Positions 57,865 to 64,000 of a stretch of DNA of 64,000 nt are shown here, piece by piece. The notes beneath the pieces were generated by a model. It was not told where the DNA came from. It did not search any database and saw nothing but the letters and a program-made list of their open reading frames with translations. A program made the position numbers and the translations under genes. Within the stretch, counting starts at the first letter, position 1; each line of letters begins with the position of its first letter. The DNA is taken from positions 1,054,001 to 1,118,000 of the forward strand of contig JAUZTG010000041.1 in NCBI GenBank assembly GCA_030734395.1. The letters run 5' to 3'. This DNA is from Sarocladium kiliense (Eukaryota > Ascomycota > Sordariomycetes > Hypocreales > Sarocladiaceae).

Positions 57865-60154
57865 ATGGAAAATGACAAGGAGGCTCGCGCCGACCACGCA
57901 GAAGCGTTGTCAGTGGCTGACAATAACCTGAAGATCTCTGGGGATGGATCTGATCCGCCTTATACTCCAGAAGAGGAGGCGCGAGTACTGCGGAAGTAAG
58001 CAATCTACATTGGTACTTACGCCTCGCTTACTTTGGGAACTACTAATCGTCTCTCTACGCAGGGTGGACATGATTGTCATGCCGCTTCTCTGGTTCGGGT
58101 TGATCATGCTGCAACTTGATCGCGGAAACATGTAGGTCAACCATCACAACTTAACGATGGGCTGAGAACATAGGCTGACAACTTACACCACAGTGGCAAC
58201 GCACTAACAGACAATTTCCTCGGCGACGTCGGAATCGATCAGAATACCCTCAACGTCGGACAACAGCTTCTTCAGGCTGCCATCGTCATCTTCGAGGTAT
58301 TCACACTCTCGTATCTTGTGATACAACGCCACAGTTACTGACTCTCGCCAAAGATTCCGAGTAATTTAGTGCTGTATCGCATTGGCCCAACGCTTTGGAT
58401 CACACTTCAGATCTTCGCATGGTAGGATCTTTCGCTCAGTTTCTCTTGAGCGCGAGGGCATCGAGCTGACCAGAGGCAACAGGGGTTTGGTAGCGACTTT
58501 CCAAGCTTTTCAGAGCAACCGGGCCGAGTTCCTGGCCACTCGGTTCCTTCTTGGGTACGAGTCCATCCGTCGAAAGAGTAGCAACTCTTGTGTAGAAGTT
58601 TGGTACTGATGTAATTCCCAGTGCTTTCGAAGCGGGCTTCCAGCCTGCAGCGTTCTACACACTCACGACTTGGTACAAGCCATCTGAGCTCAGCAAACGC
58701 TTTGGCATCTTCTATTCTGGAAATCTCTTTGCACTTGCCCTTGGTGGCATTGTTGCTTACGGAATGTAAGTTTGTGACTTTCACCCGGGAGGCTTTACAT
58801 TAAAGGTTTGTAGTCTGCACATGCGCGGAGTTGCCAACATGGCTGGATGGCAATGGCTTTTCATCGTAAGTCTCATATTGTTGAACCCCGGTGTTCCGGA
58901 TCCCTTTATTGAGATCGTACCGCCTCGTTCTAACTCATCTTCCAGATCGAAGGTATCCTAACCCTTGTCGTTGGTGCGGTCTTTGGCACCCTGTTCCCGG
59001 CCTCGCCTTCACAGCCAAAGTCGCTGGCCAGGATTTGTCTGTTCAACGAAGAAGAGCGAGCTATCCTCCAGTGGAGACTCATTACTACGCAAGGCGGCCC
59101 TGATGTTCATGGCGAGAAGAAGCATATCACGCTTAAAGACTTGTGGAGAACGGTACGTCGAGATTCTCCCCATTACAGCCTATCAAACAAAGAGAGCCGC
59201 TACTAACAATGTTTCATCACGCAGTTCTTGGATCCCAAGCTCTGGCCTCATCTCTTTGTTGCTCTGTTCACCTTCAATGCCGGTATTGTCTACGCGCTCT
59301 ATGGACCAACCATCATCGCGTCATTCGGATACGAGCCTTTGCGAGCCAATGCCTTGTCATCCGTCGGGCAATGGCTATCCCTCATCCTCGTCATAGGAGG
59401 AGGCTACATTGCGTAAGTCGTCACTACCACTCGACGACAAGCCAGCACTCTCACTGACTGCCATATAGCGACTGGTGGGGCCGCCGCGGTATCCTTGTGG
59501 TGCTTTACTTATCTTGCACCTTCATCACTGTGGTAAGTACAACGGCATATTAGTTGTGTATCGACGTGAAGGGTTGGGTTGACAATCATTGTGTGTAGTT
59601 GGCCTTCAGGCTGCTTCCAGACAATGCTCCAATGGGCACAAAGTACGCTGTGCTAACTCTGGGTATTGGCACTGCTTTGTGGTCGCGTAAGTCATCCTCA
59701 AACCAGGCTTCTACTAATAGATCTTCTGACTGACGGCCTCTTTACTTAGATCCCCTCAACGGATCTTGGTTGGCGGTTAATGCAAGGTCACCTCAAGACC
59801 GCGCCATCCGTATGGTGAGTTGACAACTTCGTACAAGACAAACATGTAAGTGGACGCTTGCTGAACTTTTCACAGGCTCTCATTGTCATGGGCGCCAATC
59901 TTGCTGGTGTAATGGCACCTCAGCTTCTTCGAGCCGACGATGCGCCGCATTACCCTCGAGGCTGGAGCATTCTGAGCGCTCTCACAGCTAGCGCTCTCGC
60001 CTTGGCCATCGGTCTCGTCGTTACGTACGCGCTCTTGAACGCAAGAACCAGGAAGCGGGACCCTGCTGCAGCTACTGATGAGCGAGTGGGTAGAGGTGGC
60101 GTCCCTTCGGCAAACGGGTTTGCTGTCGATGGTGCTCGATACTACAACTATTGA
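57865..60154 (+). CDS. MFS transporter, allantoate-permease (ACS/DAL5) type
   Basis: Thirteen exons: 57865-57995, 58063-58131, 58194-58296, 58354-58421, 58483-58554, 58622-58765, 58814-58865, 58946-59152, 59225-59412, 59469-59532, 59599-59686, 59750-59814 and 59876-60154. The product is about 509 residues. The anion:cation symporter family is indicated by VDMIVMPLLWFGLIMLQLDRGN, then GNALTDNFLGDVG and FLLGAFEAGFQPAAFYTLTT. WYKPSELSKRFGIFYSGN and the MFS loop motif DWWGRRG follow. TM helices 11-12 lie in the last exon. Fungal members import allantoate, ureidosuccinate, vitamins such as nicotinate, or similar organic anions. The exact substrate is unknown. It is the most intron-rich gene in the window; all joins keep phase. 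Confidence 0.9.
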
Positions 60155-61141
60155 GATCGCCAAGTTCCTTCGTTGCCCAGCCTGTGTGCAATCACTTCGC
60201 TGTGGATGGTTTGAACTTGTATCCGAAGCATGGGATGCATATGCAACGAGAGTCTCTGACGTGCTGGTGCAGTTGCTTGGCAATCCCGCCAGTCATCTCA
60301 TCATTGCAGGTCATCTCTTTACCTTGAAGCACGTCTCTGGTTGTTACATCCGGCAGCCTCTGTCAATAGACTTGTAGGGCTATCACTGAGCGCAAGGCCT
60401 CAATTCAACGGACAACGTCCGACATTTCTGATCCTGTTGTCTCAGTCGAGTCAGGCGTGCTGCCTGTAGAAGTGCTTGAATCAGACTTCAATCGTGTATC
60501 GGAACAACTTGATCAGCAATCAGTATCCTCCTTAGCATTCTTGAATCCACACGTCTAGATACATAACGTAACGTGCAGTTCCATAAGCCCCATTAAAAAG
60601 GCAACATGATGCTTGCACAGCAGAACGCCAGGTGAGGGTTCCCATTGCGTTTGTCGTGTGCGGAGACAAGTTTATACCGAAGCTGGCCTTCTGCATTCAA
60701 CCTTGGGGTGTGATGGTGAGCTATATCAAAGAAAGAATGCATAGACAATCGCATCACCATCTCAATCAGTGCCGAATGGAGTCGGCAGTTCGCATCAGCA
60801 ACGTAGCATCTGACCCCGCCACTCATGATAACATGTGCTGCTCATTGCTGCGGATCTTGGCCGATGCTCTGCAAGGAGAGTTACATTACCCCACGCTAGC
60901 GATACGACCGCACGATCATTCCCATCTCAAGGGTCTCCCAAGACTTATGAACCATATTATATCCGGCAATGGCAGGTGCAGATCAATTATGCGGGCCTCA
61001 ACTGTTCTTCGTGCGCTTTATCCGACGCTGCCCAATGCTACGTATGAACTCTTCACCAAGGAGTCTATAACTATGTCATCACCGCACCCTCAAAGCTCAT
61101 TTGGATGCACGTAGTAGTCCTATCGTGATTTCAGCAACACC
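60155..61141. other. intergenic stretch upstream of the GH84 gene
   Basis: About 1 kb. A plus-strand frame of 160 codons (60632-61114) overlaps random minus-strand frames and shows no domain, so I treat it as chance. No RNA gene or repeat was seen. Confidence 0.45.
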
Positions 61142-63088
61142 ATGGTCAGTGCTTCCAGAATCACATCTCTTCTCATTGCCCTCGCGGCCCCTCTCGGCGC
61201 TCTCGGCTCAGTTCTCTCTCCTCAGGATCGCTCGCCACGCCTTCCTGACTTGTCGCCTCCGCCGCAGCAAGTCTCCGTCTCTGGTCATCATGTTCAGCTG
61301 AACGGACTTGTTACCATTGTCACTGGCGACTTCGCAGATGAACCAACACTTAAGGTCATTCGAGAAGTCGTATCCTCCGCTGGAGGTCGCGTCACAATCT
61401 CATCTTCATCGAAGAGTCATGGGACGCACATCATCGTGGGAACTGATAAAGACAACGAGGCAGCTGCCAATGCTGCCAAGAAACTCACTGGAGAGTCGGC
61501 GAGCGATCTGGAACCAGAAGGCTATGTCCTTGCGGTCGGCAACTACGATCACCGGCCTATTATCGTTTTGAACGGCGTCGATGCGCGTGGAACTTTCTAT
61601 GCCTCGCAGACTCTTCGACAGCTCGCTCAAGGAGGCCGCCATGTTCCTGGTGTGCAGGTTCGAGACTGGCCGCTGATGGCTGTTCGTGGCTCCGTTGAAG
61701 GATTCTATGGTATCCCATGGTCTCATGAGGCCCGGCTAGACCAGTTCGCTTTCTACGGCAAACACAAGATGAACACGTACATCTACACACCCAAGGATGA
61801 TGTGCTCCTCCGTCGCAATTGGCGTGACTTGTACGAAGGGAGCCATCTCGAAGACATCAAGGAACTTGTGCAGACTGCAAACGGCAACCATGTAGATTTC
61901 ACATTTGCGCTGTCCCCTGGAAATGACCTTTGCTACTCGTCTGACGAGGACTTCGAGGCTACGGTCAAGAAGTTCAATCAGATCCGTGATCTTGGCGTCC
62001 GTCGCTTCTATCTCGCTCTGGACGACATCCCCACCGATGCTTTCCATTGCGACGCAGATGAAGAGAAATGGCACTTCACAGATGACTGGCTTCCTCTGGC
62101 ATCTGCGCAGACCTTCTACCTCAACCGTTTGCAAAAGGAGTTCGTCGAAGCGAACGGCCTCGAAGATCTTGAGACCGTACCAACGAGCTACATCGGTAGC
62201 CGTCCTGACCCCTACAAGGAGCGATTCGGGTCCAGCTTGGACAAGAAGGTTCGAATCCAATGGACTGGAGAGGACACCATGTCTCCCAACATCACCAGCG
62301 AGAGCGCCATGCGAGCCAGCAAGACCTATGTCACTGACAACCTCTTTGTATGGGACAACTTCCCGGTCAACGACATGGCATTTTATCGCCTGTTCCTGAA
62401 CCCGCTTACTGAGCGCGCTCCTGATCTATACAAGCACCTACTTGGTTTCACCTCAAACCCGATGCAGCAGCCTTACGCTTCGATGCTCGCGCTGATCAAC
62501 TACGGTGACTATACTTGGAATGGGCCCGAGTATGATGCCGCAAAGTCCATGACCGCCGCCATTGAGGAGCTCGCTGGCCCTAAGAAAGACGTTCGAGAAG
62601 CCCTGGTCGCTTTCGTCGACTTGAATCAACACTGGCCATACCGTCAGCCAGAGATCTTCGCTCCGGCGTTGAGCAAAGACGTCAAGGCATTCTGGGAAGC
62701 CCGCAGCTCCAAATCCTGGCTCACCCCGCAAAGCGGCACCCGTGCTCTCCGCAACCGTCTGAAGTTACTGTCAAAGCTGCCAGACACACTGTCTCGCATG
62801 GAGGAGAAGAAGTTCGCCCTGGACGTGAAGCCCTGGTCAGACGCTGCTATGCAGTGGGCAGAGGCTTGCGAGGAATTGATCTCGATGCTGGAATTGCTGG
62901 ACAAGGGGAAGAAGGAGCAGGCAGGCGAGAAGCTGAAGAAAGCTGAGGAGTGGATTGAGAAGACGAAGGAGAAGACGATTGATACTCTAGACAGGGAGGG
63001 GAACCCCGATGCCTTCGCTCCGAAGATTGGAGATGGTGTCTTTGAAGAATTTCTGAAGGATGCCACCGCTATTTATGAGGGCAAATAG
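61142..63088 (+). CDS. secreted GH84 beta-N-acetylglucosaminidase
   Basis: A single exon of 648 residues. A signal peptide is present (SRITSLLIALAAPLGALG). An N-terminal GH20b-like alpha/beta domain (~60-170; VLAVGNYDHRPIIVLNGVDA) precedes the TIM barrel. Barrel blocks are VRGSVEGFYGIPWSHEARLD, GKHKMNTYIYTPKDD, FTFALSPGNDLCYS and the paired acids Asp294-Asp295 in FYLALDDIP. These are the substrate-assisted catalytic pair of O-GlcNAcases and bacterial NagJ-type hexosaminidases. TDNLFVWDNFPVNDM and a helical C-terminal domain complete the fold. It removes beta-GlcNAc from glycoproteins or glycans outside the cell. Intracellular O-GlcNAc removal is unlikely because of the signal peptide. Confidence 0.93.
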   Translation: MVSASRITSLLIALAAPLGALGSVLSPQDRSPRLPDLSPPPQQVSVSGHHVQLNGLVTIVTGDFADEPTLKVIREVVSSAGGRVTISSSSKSHGTHIIVGTDKDNEAAANAAKKLTGESASDLEPEGYVLAVGNYDHRPIIVLNGVDARGTFYASQTLRQLAQGGRHVPGVQVRDWPLMAVRGSVEGFYGIPWSHEARLDQFAFYGKHKMNTYIYTPKDDVLLRRNWRDLYEGSHLEDIKELVQTANGNHVDFTFALSPGNDLCYSSDEDFEATVKKFNQIRDLGVRRFYLALDDIPTDAFHCDADEEKWHFTDDWLPLASAQTFYLNRLQKEFVEANGLEDLETVPTSYIGSRPDPYKERFGSSLDKKVRIQWTGEDTMSPNITSESAMRASKTYVTDNLFVWDNFPVNDMAFYRLFLNPLTERAPDLYKHLLGFTSNPMQQPYASMLALINYGDYTWNGPEYDAAKSMTAAIEELAGPKKDVREALVAFVDLNQHWPYRQPEIFAPALSKDVKAFWEARSSKSWLTPQSGTRALRNRLKLLSKLPDTLSRMEEKKFALDVKPWSDAAMQWAEACEELISMLELLDKGKKEQAGEKLKKAEEWIEKTKEKTIDTLDREGNPDAFAPKIGDGVFEEFLKDATAIYEGK

Positions 63089-63609
63089 ACGTCGAGGCGT
63101 TGTGTCATAGCCAGACGCATTACCGTCAAGGCACACTGTTTCATCAGCAGATGCCTTGCTCAGATGCGGCTCAAGCGTTCTTGGAGGTTTCTTACCTTTA
63201 GTATAAATGATCCATGATCCATGAGAGATGAACAGCATCATACACATCCAATGTGCCTGCGTTCAGCTCATCGCCAGTCAGCATGTAAAAGCAGTTGAGC
63301 TACGCCGTGCGAGGATTCGACTACTCAGTGTTCCAGGTTGCAAAGAAACATTCCGTTCAATTACCATGCAGTACGTGACAAGACAAATCTATGCGGTCAT
63401 TTTCCATCCTGACATTACGGAGCCTGCCCCGCCCGACACCATTTTCTCCGTACAATTCCTCTGGCATTGTCCTTTCGCCCACGAACTCCAGAGATCGCGG
63501 GTTCGTGGTCTTACCTTACGATCCCTGTAGATAAAGGTACCGAATTACAGCATCTCCGACAGGTGCCTCAACAGCGATCCAGGGCAAGAGATCATCAAGC
63601 AATAACCTC
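63089..63609. other. convergent intergenic stretch
   Basis: 3' flanks of two convergent genes. No gene was called; a 100-codon plus frame here looks random. Confidence 0.45.
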
Positions 63610-64000
63610 TTAGTTAGGCAGAACGGCCTTGCCAGCGGCCTTGGCAGCAGCCAGAGCACCAGTGAGACCGAACTGGCTCTGCCAGCCATCGAGACGGTGG
63701 GTGGCGTTAAGGTTCTTGACGACCATCATCTGGAAGCAGGTGGCGCTACCCTGGCGGGAAGCGATGACGGACCAAGCAAGGAAGAGCTCCCAGATCTATT
63801 GACATGTGAGCTTGCGTTATACTTTCGTGTGCGAATCCATTGTGTGCAACTTACTCTGTACCAGCGCTGGCCGTACTTAGCGGTGATGGCATCCTTGTTG
63901 CCGAGCCAGTTACGGTACCACCTCCAAAGAGTTGCAGAGTAGTGAACACCGACGGTATCGACGCTGCAAAAAGTTAGCGACTCAATCATATCTTTAGGGG
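63610..64000 (-). CDS. sphingolipid C9-methyltransferase, 3' part
   Basis: The two last exons, 63963-63855 and 63795-63610, are seen. An intron acceptor lies at 63964 and its donor is beyond the window. The ~98 visible C-terminal residues include GVHYSATLWRWYRNWLGNK, then YGQRWYRIWELFLAWSVIAS, RQGSATCFQMMVVKNLN and THRLDGW. This is the conserved end of fungal glucosylceramide/sphingolipid C9-methyltransferases, a SAM-dependent family related to cyclopropane-fatty-acid synthases. The enzyme methylates the sphingoid base at C9 in ER-associated membranes and affects growth and virulence in fungi. The C-terminal tail is Ala/Lys-rich. Confidence 0.85.

Noticed and set aside
60632..61114. 160-codon plus-strand frame before the GH84 gene
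   Set aside because: No domain, no splice partners and mixed composition; it overlaps the promoter and a minus-strand frame.

Overview
The window is nuclear DNA of a filamentous ascomycete (Pezizomycotina). Genes are dense and protein-coding. Introns are short (about 45-130 nt, mostly 50-65) with GTRNGT-type donors, CTNAC/CTAAY branch points and YAG acceptors. Gene content is typical of that group: Zn2Cys6 regulators, a HET-domain protein, a GPR1/FUN34 transporter, a sphingolipid C9-methyltransferase and a D-amino-acid oxidase. A Dothideomycete is a guess. I saw no tRNA, rRNA, CRISPR array, intact transposon or long repeat. All exon boundaries below were read by eye from splice signals plus reading-frame continuity.

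Layout. 1-5 kb: end of a CutC-like gene, a poorly resolved Cys-rich coding area, and a membrane protein. 5.9-15.4 kb: secreted LVIVD-repeat protein, a Zn2Cys6 regulator convergent with a D-amino-acid oxidase, and an HSL-type esterase. 15.9-29 kb: POT peptide transporter, secreted alkaline phosphatase, queuine tRNA-ribosyltransferase subunit, LCCL-domain membrane protein and mitochondrial P5C dehydrogenase. 29.4-41.3 kb: PhoD-like phosphatase, SAM methyltransferase, quinone-oxidoreductase-like protein, secreted 5'-nucleotidase and HET protein. 41.4-49.6 kb: FUN34-type transporter, aspartase/fumarase-superfamily lyase, a second Zn2Cys6 regulator and an FAD monooxygenase. After a 2.8 kb gene-poor gap come a 1320-residue modular secreted protein, a 13-exon MFS transporter of allantoate-permease type, and a secreted GH84 enzyme. 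The window ends in the 3' end of a sphingolipid C9-methyltransferase gene.

How the genes fit together. Much of the window concerns nutrient scavenging. Nitrogen: peptide uptake, D-amino-acid oxidation, proline catabolism, aspartate deamination next to a possible ammonium/acetate exporter, and an allantoate-type permease. Phosphate: three phosphatases of different families. GATA-factor sites lie upstream of the peptide transporter and the aspartase-like gene. These groupings are inference; nothing here proves co-regulation.

The most unusual items are two. One is the 52.4-57.0 kb gene, which joins an SGNH esterase, a seven-motif FG-GAP propeller, a lectin-like region and a beta-rich tail resembling aerolysin-type pore-forming modules. 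The other is the aspartase-like enzyme, in which both residues of the superfamily charge-relay pair are replaced.
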